A stretch of 64,000 bases of DNA from Haliscomenobacter hydrossis DSM 1100 (GCF_000212735.1 NC_015510.1:6387001-6451000); one strand, 5' to 3'. Shown: positions 46,312-55,781, counted from the stretch's first letter. The notes: a model not told the origin generated them from the sequence alone. Translations and numbers: made by a program.

Positions 46312-46855
46312 AGTAAAAATATTTTGGTGTGTGAAAAAGCTATCCATTACGCACAAGGTGTTTACACTCGGCGTTGCAGCAATTGCCCCTCGGCAATGCC
46401 CTGAAAAAAAGGCAATACAGTACTGGGCCGTCGGCGCGGTCAAGCGCAGCGGCAATTGAAAAAAGCAGCAAAAAGTTTTTGGGAATCAAGCGGTTAAAAA
46501 CAACTCAAAGCATAAAAAACAACATTCAAGCGGTTGAAAAACAAAAATTAATCGGTTGAACAACAAGCATTAGCGGTTGAAAAAATGCATAAAACAACTT
46601 TTGGGACAAGGCGTAGCCCAGACCAGTTTGAGTGTGATCAAACTAGTGTAAGCACAAGAGGAAAATGAATAGTTAAGGGAAAGTGATTATGCCGGATGCA
46701 GCAGAAATACGTTCGAATAGCTGGCATGTACACCGTGTTAGAACGGCGCAAAAATCAGCCTTTTCTCATCCTTGGAAGTGTAGATAAGCCTCTGAAAACT
46801 GCCGTGATCAACTCGGCAACACAAATATAGTAATCTTTTAATATTATAAAAAATA
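46312..46855. other. Gene-free interval with repeated CGGTTGAAAA
   Basis: No convincing gene lies here. CGGTTGAAAA or close variants occur at 46491, 46531, 46553 and 46574, three of the four intervals being close to 20 or 40 bases. The rest is AT-rich with no repeat structure I can see. Confidence 0.5.
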
Positions 46856-47974
46856 TTAATTACTTATTTTTTCAATCATCATTCTGGCTGCTCGCCGGGA
46901 TGCGCCTGCATCACCCATAAGTGTTTGTAACTCAGCGAATCCTGCGCTTATTTCCGAGCGGATGTCGGGCGAAAATAATTTTTCAAGCTCAGTGTGAAGC
47001 GTTTTTGAATTAAAATTATCTTGAATAAGCTCGGTCACGAGTGGTTTGTCTACGATCAGGTTGACCAGCGAAATGTACTTGACGTTGACCAGTCGTTTGG
47101 CGATTTGGTAGGAGATGTTCCCCCCACGGTAGCACACCACTTCGGGCACTTGAAACAGTGCCGTTTCCAGGGTTGCCGTACCCGAAGTAACCAGGGCGGC
47201 TGCGGCTTGGGACAGTAAATCGTAAGTTTGTTTTTGCACCAACCGGACATTTTCCGGGCGGTTTTTTTCGGCCAGAATGACTTCATAAAAGGCTGCGGGC
47301 ATGGATGGTGCTCCGGCGATGACAAATTGGTGTGCCGGAAACAAAGGCGCCATTTCCAGCATAACGCTCAACATGCGGGTGATTTCCTGCTTGCGGCTAC
47401 CGGGCAAAAGGGCGATGATGGGCCGTTCATCCAATCCATTTTTACTGCGAAAATCAGGCGCAGCCGTATACCCTTTGACCACGTCGAGCAGGGGATGCCC
47501 CACAAAATCAACCGCACAGTCATATTTGGCGTAAAACTCTTTTTCAAAAGGCAGAATCACGTACATGCGGTCGACATTGGCCTTGATTTGGTGGACACGA
47601 CTGGTGTGCCAGGCCCAAATTTGGGGCGAGATGTAGTACAACACCTTGATGCCTTGCTGCTTGGCCCATTTGGCAATGCGCAGATTAAAACCTGGGTAGT
47701 CAATCAGGATGAGGGCATCGGGCTGGTAAGCCAGAATGTCTTCCTGGCAAAAACGCAGGTTGCGCAGGATGGTGCGCAGATTTTTCAGCACCTCCACGAA
47801 CCCCATGAACGCCAAATCGCGGTAGTGCTTGCGCAAATCGCCCCCGGCAGCCTGCATCAAATCCCCACCCCAGATCCGAAACTCCGCTTGTGGATCTTCT
47901 ACTTTGAGGGCTTTCATCAAATTGGAACCGTGCAAATCACCCGAGGCTTCACCGGCAATGAGGTAGTATTTCAT
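46856..47974 (-). CDS. lpxB: Lipid-A-disaccharide synthase
   Basis: The 372-residue glycosyltransferase (GT-B fold) joins UDP-diacylglucosamine and lipid X in lipid A synthesis at the inner membrane. It begins YLIAGEASGDLHGSNLMKAL, continues LILIDYPGFNLRIAKWA and SPQIWAWHTSRV, and has LLPGSRKQEI and LVTSGTATLETALF, all LpxB landmarks. It is the last gene of a minus-strand group: surE, a small membrane protein and lpxB, with 5 bases between the last two. Confidence 0.95.
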   Translation of the reverse strand: MKYYLIAGEASGDLHGSNLMKALKVEDPQAEFRIWGGDLMQAAGGDLRKHYRDLAFMGFVEVLKNLRTILRNLRFCQEDILAYQPDALILIDYPGFNLRIAKWAKQQGIKVLYYISPQIWAWHTSRVHQIKANVDRMYVILPFEKEFYAKYDCAVDFVGHPLLDVVKGYTAAPDFRSKNGLDERPIIALLPGSRKQEITRMLSVMLEMAPLFPAHQFVIAGAPSMPAAFYEVILAEKNRPENVRLVQKQTYDLLSQAAAALVTSGTATLETALFQVPEVVCYRGGNISYQIAKRLVNVKYISLVNLIVDKPLVTELIQDNFNSKTLHTELEKLFSPDIRSEISAGFAELQTLMGDAGASRRAARMMIEKISN

Positions 47975-47979
47975 GTGGG

Positions 47980-48291
47980 TTAATCAAGCATGTTTTTTCC
48001 AAAATACACCAACCAAGCTACGCCCAAAATCATGGTGGCAATGATGACGCCCCGCATCGCTTTGGCAAAACGCCGCCGGTCAAACAAATGAAAAGGAATT
48101 AAATTGATACAAATGGCCAAGAGGTACAAGGTACGCGGCATGATCACGGATTCACCATCGGTGGTGAATTGGGGCAGCCATTCGTCCAGTTTTTCGGACA
48201 CCATGAGCAATACGGCGTAGCCCACGAAGGGCACCAAAAGCCCGGTTACGATTCCCACCCAAATTTGATTGCGGTCAATGTTCATCGACAA
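47980..48291 (-). CDS. Small membrane protein between surE and lpxB
   Basis: The 103-residue product has about three hydrophobic segments (WVGIVTGLLVPFVGYAVLLMV, LYLLAICINLIPFHLF and GVIIATMILGVAWLVYF). No domain is recognised. It lies 5 bases before lpxB on the same strand, so it is probably co-expressed with lipid A synthesis. Similar small membrane proteins at this place occur in other Bacteroidota, as far as I recall. Confidence 0.75.
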   Translation of the reverse strand: MSMNIDRNQIWVGIVTGLLVPFVGYAVLLMVSEKLDEWLPQFTTDGESVIMPRTLYLLAICINLIPFHLFDRRRFAKAMRGVIIATMILGVAWLVYFGKNMLD

Positions 48292-48340
48292 ATGTTGTAA
48301 AAGTTTAGCACTCGCCTACGGCGGGAATTGATAAAGATAA

Positions 48341-48425
48341 TTTCACCACAGATGGCCACAGATTCACACAGATTTTATGTCATATCTAAAAAATCTGTGT
48401 GAATCTGTGGCCATCTGTGGTGAAA
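48341..48425. repeat. Perfect 36-bp inverted repeat (CACAGATTCACACAGAT type)
   Basis: Arms 48341-48376 and 48390-48425 are perfect complements over 36 bases with a 13-base loop. The core motif is CCACAGATTCACACAGATTT. It lies between surE and the small membrane gene, inside a likely operon. Confidence 0.9.
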
Positions 48426-48448
48426 AAGATCCGCCACAGGCGGGTGTG

Positions 48449-49225
48449 TTAACTGGTCAATATTTCCAAGGATTGCAATTCGTCCAGCGCTTCGTAATTT
48501 GTCAAGTCATGCTTGGACGGCACCAACGAAATGTACCCGTTTTCCAAAGCCCAGATATCGGTATTTTCCGCCTGGTCTTCGTTGACAAAACGTCCGGTCA
48601 ACCAATAGTATTTTTGGCCACGGGGATCGGTCGCTTCGACAAACTCTTCCACCCAGCGTGCATCGGCCTGGCGACACACTTTTATCCCCTTGATCTCATC
48701 GGCGGGTAAATCCGGAATGTTGACGTTCCACAGGTTCCCCTTGCTCATGCCGTGCTGCAATACATATTTCATCAGCGCTTTGGCAAAACCCGTACAAGCG
48801 CTAAAATCGGCCCGGGGGGAGTAATTCAGGAACGAAAACCCGATGGAGGGTACGCCTTCCAGCGAAGCTTCCATCGCTGCCGAAAGTGTGCCGGAATAAA
48901 GGATGTTGATGGCTGCGTTGGAGCCGTGGTTGATCCCGGATACACAAAGGTTTAGTTCACGGTCTTTGAGCAGCACGTTTTTGGCCAGCTTGACACAATC
49001 TACCGGGGTGCCGGAGCATTCGTAGGCTTCTACACCCTCAAAAAGGTCTACTTTGTACAAACGCAAAGGTTGTTCCAGGGTGATGGCATGCCCTTGTCCG
49101 GACTGGGGAGAGTCGGGTGCAACCACGATCACATCGCCAAGTTGTTTAGCAACATCGATCAGGGTTTTAATGCCACGAGCGGCAATGCCGTCGTCGTTGG
49201 TGACCAGAATTAAAGGTTTTTTCAT
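48449..49225 (-). CDS. surE: 5'/3'-nucleotidase SurE
   Basis: The 258-residue product starts with MKKPLILVTNDDGIAARG, which holds the metal-binding Asp-Asp pair of SurE. It continues VVVAPDSPQSGQGHAITL, YECSGTPVDCVKLA and LCVSGINHGSNAAINILYSGT. SurE dephosphorylates nucleoside monophosphates and short polyphosphate in other species, which is of interest beside a ppk1-bearing genome. Frames extending to 49255 or 49288 add residues absent from the family, so the start at 49225 is chosen. Confidence 0.93.
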   Translation of the reverse strand: MKKPLILVTNDDGIAARGIKTLIDVAKQLGDVIVVAPDSPQSGQGHAITLEQPLRLYKVDLFEGVEAYECSGTPVDCVKLAKNVLLKDRELNLCVSGINHGSNAAINILYSGTLSAAMEASLEGVPSIGFSFLNYSPRADFSACTGFAKALMKYVLQHGMSKGNLWNVNIPDLPADEIKGIKVCRQADARWVEEFVEATDPRGQKYYWLTGRFVNEDQAENTDIWALENGYISLVPSKHDLTNYEALDELQSLEILTS

Positions 49226-49561
49226 ATCGGGTTCTTGATTCAACTTTATATCCATAGACTTGTTTCGACGGGAGACTGCTTGGCTCAAAAATGGTCTTTT
49301 TTCCCTGCTTTTCGTTTATTTTCTCGTCCGTAGCGCTGCTACGCACTCAAAAATAAGCCTCAATCAGGAAAAAATCCCTTATTTTTGATCTCAAGCGCTC
49401 CAGTCGCAACAAGTCTCTTATTTTTGCAACGCCAAAAATAAACCCATTTGGGGATTCGAATGGGTTTTGGTAAAAAATAAACCAAAAGGGGAAAGACTTG
49501 TTCCCATTGGTGTTTGTCAAATTTGTCAAATTGTGTTTTTCCGATAAAAATAATCTGGGTT
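49226..49561. other. Gene-free interval between surE and hemH
   Basis: No gene is supported. A weak hairpin AACCCATT-N10-AATGGGTT lies at 49441-49466. Three TTATTTTTG-type strings occur near 49350-49440, and TTTGTCAAA is doubled near 49515. Confidence 0.4.
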
Positions 49562-50575
49562 ATGGTTTTTGGTAAAAAAGGCATTCTTCTGGTCAACCTC
49601 GGCACGCCCAACTCCCCGTCACGTGGAGATGTGTATGTCTATTTGAGGCAATTTCTGACCGATCCGCGGGTAATCGATATCCCCTGGGTGCAAAGACAAG
49701 TATTGGTCAATGGCATCATTGCGCCGTTTCGCTCGGGTTCTTCGGCCAAGCTGTACCAGGAATTGTGGACCCCCGAAGGTTCACCCATCAAGATTTATGG
49801 CGAACGGGTCGCTGCGGGTTTACAGGCTTTATTGGGCGACGAATACGCGGTAGCACTGGGTATGCGTTACCAAAATCCCTCAATTGAATCGGCGTTGAAA
49901 CAACTCATCGACCAACAGGTGTCGGAAATCACGGTTTTTCCGATGTTCCCACAGTACGCTTCGGCGAGCACGGGCTCGGTACACGATGAGGTCATGCGTT
50001 TGTTGCGCAAAGAGCAGGTCATTCCCAATGTGCGCTTCATCAATTCTTACTACGATCACGATCCGATGATCGAGATTTTTGCCGACAACGCCCGGAAATT
50101 CGACATTGCCTCTTACGATCATATCCTCTTCAGTTTTCACGGACTGCCCCAGCGGCAAATGATCAAGGCCGATGCTTGTAACCATTGCCTAAAAACGGCC
50201 AATTGTTGCGAAACGGTGTCCATCAAAAACCAGTTTTGCTATTCAGCACAAAGCCATGGTACCGCCTATGCGCTGGCCAAAAAACTAAATCTGACCCGGG
50301 ATCGCTACACCATTTCTTTCCAGAGCCGTCTAGGGCGGGATCCCTGGATTCAGCCTTATACCATTGAAGTATTGGAAAAATTGGCAAAACAGGGTGCCAA
50401 ACGCCTCCTGGTTTTCAGCGCCGCTTTTGTGGCCGATTGCCTCGAAACGATCGTGGAAATCAGCAGCGAGTACCAGGAAGAGTTTCACAAAATGGGTGGA
50501 GAAACGGTAGACCTGGTGCCGAGTTTGAATGATGATCCCCGCTGGATTAAAGTGATTGCGGATATGGTGCGTTAA
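49562..50575 (+). CDS. hemH: Ferrochelatase
   Basis: The 337-residue enzyme inserts iron into protoporphyrin, ending heme synthesis. It begins GILLVNLGTPNSP, has QRQVLVNGIIAPFRSG and YGMRYQNPSIE-like sequence, and carries the catalytic histidine in LFSFHGLPQRQM. A cysteine-rich insert follows (ACNHCLKTANCCET, then QFCYSAQSHGTA). This resembles the type seen in iron-sulfur ferrochelatases, although ligand positions vary between groups. The C-terminal part ends with FVADCLETIVEIS. The start at 49562 is chosen since the upstream 16 residues are not family-like. Confidence 0.93.
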   Translation: MVFGKKGILLVNLGTPNSPSRGDVYVYLRQFLTDPRVIDIPWVQRQVLVNGIIAPFRSGSSAKLYQELWTPEGSPIKIYGERVAAGLQALLGDEYAVALGMRYQNPSIESALKQLIDQQVSEITVFPMFPQYASASTGSVHDEVMRLLRKEQVIPNVRFINSYYDHDPMIEIFADNARKFDIASYDHILFSFHGLPQRQMIKADACNHCLKTANCCETVSIKNQFCYSAQSHGTAYALAKKLNLTRDRYTISFQSRLGRDPWIQPYTIEVLEKLAKQGAKRLLVFSAAFVADCLETIVEISSEYQEEFHKMGGETVDLVPSLNDDPRWIKVIADMVR

Positions 50576-50637
50576 GCGAAAAGCGAATAGCTAAAAGCTA
50601 AAAGCAACTTTTGGCGGGTACAAACGTCTTTTTCAAT

Positions 50638-51549
50638 ATGGAAAAGATGAACCGACGCACATTCATCCAGCAGGGAACCCTGGCTTCTACCAGTCTTATG
50701 GCTCCTGCCTGGCTTACTACCACAACACCAAGTGGTCAAATCCTGCGGACCATCCCGGCCACTGGCGAAAAAATTCCAGCCATCGGCATGGGCAGCTGGC
50801 TCACTTTTGACGTGAGCAGTTCGGAGCGTGCGTCCCGTAAAGAAGTCATCAAAAAATTCGTTGAGTTGGGAGGTAAAACCATCGATAGTTCTCCGATGTA
50901 TGGTCGTTCTGAACAAGTAATCGGAGAGTTAGCCGCCGAATTGGGCATCAGCGAAAAAATCTGGTTTGCCACCAAAGTCTGGACCACGGGCGAAAGTGCC
51001 GGAAAGCAACAAATCCAAAACTCCACGCGCTTTTTTAAAACCGCGCCTACTTTATTGCAGGTACACAACCTGCTCGATTATCAAACCCAGATCAAAACCC
51101 TCAGAGAACTGAAAGAAAATGGCAAGATCCGTTACATCGGCGCAACCCATTACCTCAACAGCAACCACGAAGACCTCGCCCGTTTGATCAAAACGGAGTC
51201 TCTTGATTTTATCCAGGTCAATTTGTCCATCCGCAGCCGGGCAGCGGAAAATTACCTCTTGCCCCTGGCCAAAGATCGGGGTGTTGCCGTCATCATCAAT
51301 CGCCCATTTGAAACCGGAGACTTGTTTCAAATGGTTCAAAATAAACCACTGCCCGCCTGGGCAAGTGAATGGGGCATCAGCACCTGGGCCGCATTTTTTC
51401 TGAAGTACATCATCTCCAACCCCTGTGTCACCTGCACCATTCCGGCCACCCGGCAAGTTGCTCATGTTGTGGAAAACATGGCCGCCGCTTACGGGGATTT
51501 ACCCGATGCCAACGCAAGGAAAAAGATGATAGAGTATTTTGAAAAATGA
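50638..51549 (+). CDS. Tat-exported aldo/keto reductase family protein
   Basis: The 303-residue product has a twin-arginine signal (MNRRTFIQQGTLASTSLM, from Met at codon 4), so it folds with cofactor before export. The barrel domain has IGMGSWLTFDV, GGKTIDSSPMYGRSEQVIGE with the catalytic Asp and Tyr, and KIRYIGATHYLNS. Lys of FATKVW fits the third catalytic residue and the histidine in LLQVHNL the fourth. Substrate is unknown. It follows hemH by 62 bases. Confidence 0.85.
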   Translation: MEKMNRRTFIQQGTLASTSLMAPAWLTTTTPSGQILRTIPATGEKIPAIGMGSWLTFDVSSSERASRKEVIKKFVELGGKTIDSSPMYGRSEQVIGELAAELGISEKIWFATKVWTTGESAGKQQIQNSTRFFKTAPTLLQVHNLLDYQTQIKTLRELKENGKIRYIGATHYLNSNHEDLARLIKTESLDFIQVNLSIRSRAAENYLLPLAKDRGVAVIINRPFETGDLFQMVQNKPLPAWASEWGISTWAAFFLKYIISNPCVTCTIPATRQVAHVVENMAAAYGDLPDANARKKMIEYFEK

Positions 51550-51664
51550 AAAATGAAAAATGAAAAGCAAGCACACACCTGGTTTTTTACCGTGTACTAT
51601 TTTTTTTCATTTTTCGTTTTTCGTTTTTCGTTTTTCATTTTTCGTTTTTCGTTTTTCATTTTTT
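51541..51664. repeat. Hairpin with AAAATGA / TCATTTTTCG tandem arms
   Basis: Four GAAAAATGAA-type units, a loop with GCACACACCTGG and then seven CGTTTTT/CATTTTT units. It overlaps the stop codon of the reductase gene and lies between convergent genes. Confidence 0.75.
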
Positions 51665-51665
51665 A

Positions 51666-52583
51666 CTATCTCCCCGACGGTTTCGGAATCGCCTTACTCC
51701 CATCAATGACCGTTTCCAGACTGGATACTGCCGAAACCGCGAAGAAGCCCAGAACCTTCTTTGGGTTGGTTTGATCCAGGTTTTGAATGTTGGTGGGGAT
51801 GTTGCTGGGCACGGTGGCAAAAATACCGCCATTGGTGGAGGCTGTGCGCACCAATTGTAGAAAGAAGAATGCTTCTTGGGGAATCGAGAACAATTCTATT
51901 TTCATTTTGTCATTGGCCGAATATAAATCCGGACTAGCCGCTGCCCGAATGGGGATGATGAACAACAGGCCATCGGCGGCTCCGCCGGGGCTAAATCCGC
52001 CATCGTACGCGATGGTGATTTGTTCCGGCTTGTCGAATAAGGTATCATTGCGGTAGGCGCGTACCCAGTAGCAATCTCCTTCCCCGGCAAAATCACGGGC
52101 ATAAAAATCCACCTGGTAGCCTTCCTGGCGCAAGTCATTGGGTGGGGATACCGGGTATTTTTGCTGGAAATAATTGACGGAGTCGATCGGCGGAACCCGG
52201 TTTACTTTGCTGATGGAGAAATATTCTTCTTCGCCGTACTTGACATACAAAGCGTATTGTTTGCCTACCGTCAGGATTTTTTCACCTGCAATTTTGGGCT
52301 GCCACACGTAATTGCCGTCGTTTTTTAAATCCACAAAAGGGTAGGGGATGCTGTCTTCCGAAAACACGATCACCGTTGCCCCGAGGGCAGGTACAATATT
52401 CCCTTGATCAAAGTAGGGCTGGGTCAGGCTCAACTTGATGGTTTGAGCTTTTGATTCGTCGGTTACCCAGGCATCGATCACCAATTGGGTTTCACTGGCT
52501 TCGGTTTCGATCTCAATGACATCGGTACAAGCGGTACCGAGTCCCAGAATCAGGAAAAAATAAATCCAATATATACGTTTCAT
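51666..52583 (-). CDS. DUF4249 lipoprotein, partner of the TonB receptor
   Basis: The 305-residue product has a lipoprotein signal with Cys (IYWIYFFLILGLGTAC) and DUF4249 sequence: LVIDAWVTDE, KLSLTQPYF, YALYVKYGEEEYF and DCYWVRAYRNDTLFD. It lies 21 bases after the TonB-dependent receptor gene on the same strand, the standard arrangement, so the two probably form one outer-membrane uptake unit. The ligand is unknown. Confidence 0.88.
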   Translation of the reverse strand: MKRIYWIYFFLILGLGTACTDVIEIETEASETQLVIDAWVTDESKAQTIKLSLTQPYFDQGNIVPALGATVIVFSEDSIPYPFVDLKNDGNYVWQPKIAGEKILTVGKQYALYVKYGEEEYFSISKVNRVPPIDSVNYFQQKYPVSPPNDLRQEGYQVDFYARDFAGEGDCYWVRAYRNDTLFDKPEQITIAYDGGFSPGGAADGLLFIIPIRAAASPDLYSANDKMKIELFSIPQEAFFFLQLVRTASTNGGIFATVPSNIPTNIQNLDQTNPKKVLGFFAVSAVSSLETVIDGSKAIPKPSGR

Positions 52584-52604
52584 GGATGGTCTGTTTTGGA
52601 TAGA

Positions 52605-54962
52605 TTAAAACTTGAAATTGTAGGTCACGGCCGGAATGATCGACCCAAATACCGAGTACCGCACGGCTTCGGTTTGGCTGGGGTTGTTCGCATTCTGGCG
52701 CACATACACGGAAAACGCATTGCGGCGGTTGTACACGTTGTAGATGGAGAATACCCATTCTCCTTCTCCTTTGCCGAAGAGCTTTTTCTTTTGTTTCAGC
52801 GTAGCCGCCAAATCTACCCGGTGGTAATCGGGGATGCGGTAACCATTGCGTTCATCGTAAAAGTTGTGCGGCAGCGCAAAGCCCTGCCAAACGAACTTAC
52901 TGGTGGGGTAAGTTGCCGGAGTACCCGTTCCGTAGGTGAAATTGACTGAAAAACTCAAACGTTGACTCACATCGTAAATGCCCACAACATTGAGGACGTG
53001 CGTTTTGTCAAAACGGCTCGGGAACCAATTGTCGTTGTTGAGCCCTTCGACCTGGCGTTCGGTACGCGATAAGGTATAACTGATCCAGCCATTCAGTTTG
53101 CCTTTGATTTTTTTGATGAAAAACTCCGCGCCATAAGCTCGGCCATCGCCGTACAGCAGGTCACCTTCCAAACGAGGATTCAGCAACAAATCGGAATTGG
53201 GGATGTAATCGACCTGGTTTTGTAAACTTTTGTAATAAACTTCTACCGAAGTTTCAAAGAGGTTGTCGTTCAGGTTTTTAAAAAAGCCCAGGGCAAATTG
53301 ATCCGACAATTGGGGTTTGATGTTGTTGCTGGTGGGCGTCCACACATCCAGGGGGGATGCTGCAGCCGTGTTGGACAAGAGGTGCAGGTACTGCGCCATG
53401 CGGTTGTAGCTCAACTTGAGGGAACTGCTCTCTCCCAGACCCAGGTTGGCCGAAAAACGGGGTTCCCAATTGCCATACTGAGCAATACTTTCGCCCTTTT
53501 GAACCGTTTTTTCGCTAATGGGATCACGACGTTCTCCGGTTTGAGGACCAAAGGTATAAGCTTTGCCCGGGCCGATGTAGTCGTACAAGGAGTAGCGCAA
53601 GCCGTATTGCAGGGTGAGTTTTTTGCCCACTTTTTGTTCGTTGCCAATATAAAGCGCGGATTCAATGGCGTATTTGCTGTCTTGCCCGATGCTGCGGGTT
53701 TCCCCACCGGAAATGGCCTCCGCTTTCCCGGGCTGAAAGGTGTAATAAATCATTTGCCCCCCAAAAGAGATCTTGTTGCGGGAGTTGACATAATAGGTGA
53801 AATCGGGTTTGACACTGTAGGTTTTGATGTTGGAGTTCCAGCGAAAGGCATCCTGGGGGTTGGGTTCCTTGAGGTCAGATTGCAAGCGGTAATCGTAATT
53901 GCTGAAAAAAGCGGTGGTGTTGAGGAACAGCTTGTCGCTAAAAACGTGGTTCCAACGCGCCGAGGCCGTGGTATTGCCCCAGTCAAAACCAAAATCAGCA
54001 CCAAATACATCTCGCCCAAAATAACCGGATAGGAATACCGTGTTTTTATCGTTGATGCGGTAGTTGGCTTTGGCGGTGAGGTCGTAAAAATAAAAGCGAC
54101 TGCCTTTCAGGTCTCCGTTTAAAAAAGGTTTGGCCAGTACGTCAATGTAAGAACGGCGTCCGGCAATGATCAAGGAGCCTCGGTCTTTTACTATGGGCGT
54201 TTCAATGGCCAGTCGACTAAAAATGGTGCCGATCCCCCCCGTGGCAGAGAACTTTTTGGAGTTACCCTCCTTCATGCGTACGTCCAGGATAGAGGATAGT
54301 CGGCCCCCGTATTCAGCAGGAATGCCTCCTTTGATCAGTTTTACATCTTTGACGGCATCAGGATTGAACACCGAAAAGAAGCCGAACAAGTGTGAAGAGT
54401 TGAAGACCGGGGCTTCATCGAGCAAGACCAGATTTTGGTCAATGTTGCCCCCGCGGACGTTAAAACCCGTCGCGCCTTCGCCCACCGTAGTCACCCCCGG
54501 TAAAAACTGGATACTGCGGATGACGTCAACCTCCCCCAAGAGTGCGGGCATTTTTTGAATGGTGCGCATGTCTACTTTATTCACCGACATTTCGATACTG
54601 CGCACGTTTTCGTCCACCCTTTCTGAGCTGACCGTGACGGTTTCCAGCACCAGGGCACTTTCTTTCATCTCCAGATCGAGCTTGACATTGGCTTGATCCA
54701 GCTTCACCTGGCGCTTTTCTTCCTGATAACTGATGTAGGAAAAACTGAGCTCGTAAGTGCCTTTTGGCAAGGTGAGTGAGTAAAAACCGTAGTCGTTGGT
54801 GGAGACACCCTCGCCCAGGCTGGGCACAAAAACGGTGGCACCCAGAAGTGCCTCGCCATTTTTGGCATCTTTTACATAACCACTGATGGTGAGTTTTTCC
54901 TGAGCAAAAACGGTATGCATACTCAGTAAAACTACCAGCAGTGCAAGTAGTGGTTTGTACAT
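52605..54962 (-). CDS. TonB-dependent receptor with carboxypeptidase-like N-domain
   Basis: The 785-residue product has a signal peptide (LLALLVVLLSMHTVFA), a carboxypeptidase-regulatory-like domain (about residues 25-100: ISGYVKDAKNGEALLGATV), and a plug domain. The plug has EVDVIRSIQFLPGVTTVGEG, FNVRGGNIDQNLVLLDEAPV and GGIPAEYGGRLSSILDVRMKEG. A 22-strand barrel ends in VTYNFKF with a terminal aromatic residue. The pair with the DUF4249 gene suggests uptake or sensing of an unidentified compound. It is not a SusC-type receptor by its domain set. Confidence 0.93.
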   Translation of the reverse strand: MYKPLLALLVVLLSMHTVFAQEKLTISGYVKDAKNGEALLGATVFVPSLGEGVSTNDYGFYSLTLPKGTYELSFSYISYQEEKRQVKLDQANVKLDLEMKESALVLETVTVSSERVDENVRSIEMSVNKVDMRTIQKMPALLGEVDVIRSIQFLPGVTTVGEGATGFNVRGGNIDQNLVLLDEAPVFNSSHLFGFFSVFNPDAVKDVKLIKGGIPAEYGGRLSSILDVRMKEGNSKKFSATGGIGTIFSRLAIETPIVKDRGSLIIAGRRSYIDVLAKPFLNGDLKGSRFYFYDLTAKANYRINDKNTVFLSGYFGRDVFGADFGFDWGNTTASARWNHVFSDKLFLNTTAFFSNYDYRLQSDLKEPNPQDAFRWNSNIKTYSVKPDFTYYVNSRNKISFGGQMIYYTFQPGKAEAISGGETRSIGQDSKYAIESALYIGNEQKVGKKLTLQYGLRYSLYDYIGPGKAYTFGPQTGERRDPISEKTVQKGESIAQYGNWEPRFSANLGLGESSSLKLSYNRMAQYLHLLSNTAAASPLDVWTPTSNNIKPQLSDQFALGFFKNLNDNLFETSVEVYYKSLQNQVDYIPNSDLLLNPRLEGDLLYGDGRAYGAEFFIKKIKGKLNGWISYTLSRTERQVEGLNNDNWFPSRFDKTHVLNVVGIYDVSQRLSFSVNFTYGTGTPATYPTSKFVWQGFALPHNFYDERNGYRIPDYHRVDLAATLKQKKKLFGKGEGEWVFSIYNVYNRRNAFSVYVRQNANNPSQTEAVRYSVFGSIIPAVTYNFKF

Positions 54963-55289
54963 AATTGTTGGGTTTTTTTAGATCCTTTTGGGTGACAGTC
55001 AAGGTAACAACAGTGAATTAAAGAGATAAGTTTACTCGACTAAAGGTTGTAAATCAAAGAAGCAGGATGCCTTAAGGTTTTCTTAATTTTTCTTAACATT
55101 TTTTTTTGAATCCAATTTGCGACCTGCCGAAAACTACTTTGTCTAATGGTTCGTAACGCAGTTGAGACTGCAACAAAAGTTGAAAAGTTGAAGGGTTGAA
55201 ATGTTTAGAGATACCAGTGTCTAAATCGCTGCGGTAGCCTCAACCCTTCAACTTTTCAACTAAAATTTATCACCTAAAACCTGACTGTT
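54963..55289. other. Gene-free interval with a hairpin
   Basis: Between the TonB receptor start and the lipocalin gene I see no gene. It holds the GTTGAAAAG hairpin listed separately and a near-consensus element TACTTTG at about 55134 for rightward transcription. Confidence 0.4.
55178..55261. repeat. Hairpin with GTTGAAAAG/GTTGAAGG arms
   Basis: AAGTTGAAAAGTTGAAGGGT pairs with complementary CAACCCTTCAACTTTTCAAC. The loop ends GCGGTAGCCTCAACC, identical over 15 bases to part of the 17494-17698 hairpin. Confidence 0.8.
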
Positions 55290-55781
55290 ATGTTTGCTTT
55301 CAAAACCTGGAGCCGCCTGGCTTCCGTAATGGCTATTTTATCGATTGCTCTGGCGAGTACTTCCTGCGAGTTGTTCGAAAAAGACGATGATAAGGATGAC
55401 GACAATGTCAAAAACAAGATTGTAGGTACCTGGCAATTGAAGTCGCTGACCAGTGATCCCGCCATCGATTGGTTCGGTACGCCGGTAACCAATGTTTTTG
55501 CCCAATTGCCTGCTTGTGTGAAAGATGACCTCGTGATCATCCAAAGCAACAATACTTATCTGGAAGATGAAGGCACTTCAAAATGCCAGCCTTCTGCTCC
55601 CCAAACCGTATCGGGTACCTGGGCGCTGAATCCTGCTCAAAACGTGATCTCCGTATCCAGAGATGGCGATACCGAAAGCTGGAACCTCCTGAACCTGGGC
55701 AAAACCGAATTCACTGCTGAATATCCCATTGAAGAAGGTGGGGTTACCTATACCTTCAAAGCGGTGTACGTGAAAAAATAG
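55290..55781 (+). CDS. Lipocalin-like lipoprotein
   Basis: The 163-residue product has a lipoprotein signal (ILSIALASTSCELF, Cys about residue 27), then a run of Asp and Lys. A small lipocalin-like barrel (PF13648-type) follows with IVGTWQLKSL, YLEDEGTSKC and VSGTWALNPAQNVISVSRDG. Such lipoproteins are common in Bacteroidota; a ligand is not known. It ends in an intrinsic terminator. Confidence 0.85.
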   Translation: MFAFKTWSRLASVMAILSIALASTSCELFEKDDDKDDDNVKNKIVGTWQLKSLTSDPAIDWFGTPVTNVFAQLPACVKDDLVIIQSNNTYLEDEGTSKCQPSAPQTVSGTWALNPAQNVISVSRDGDTESWNLLNLGKTEFTAEYPIEEGGVTYTFKAVYVKK

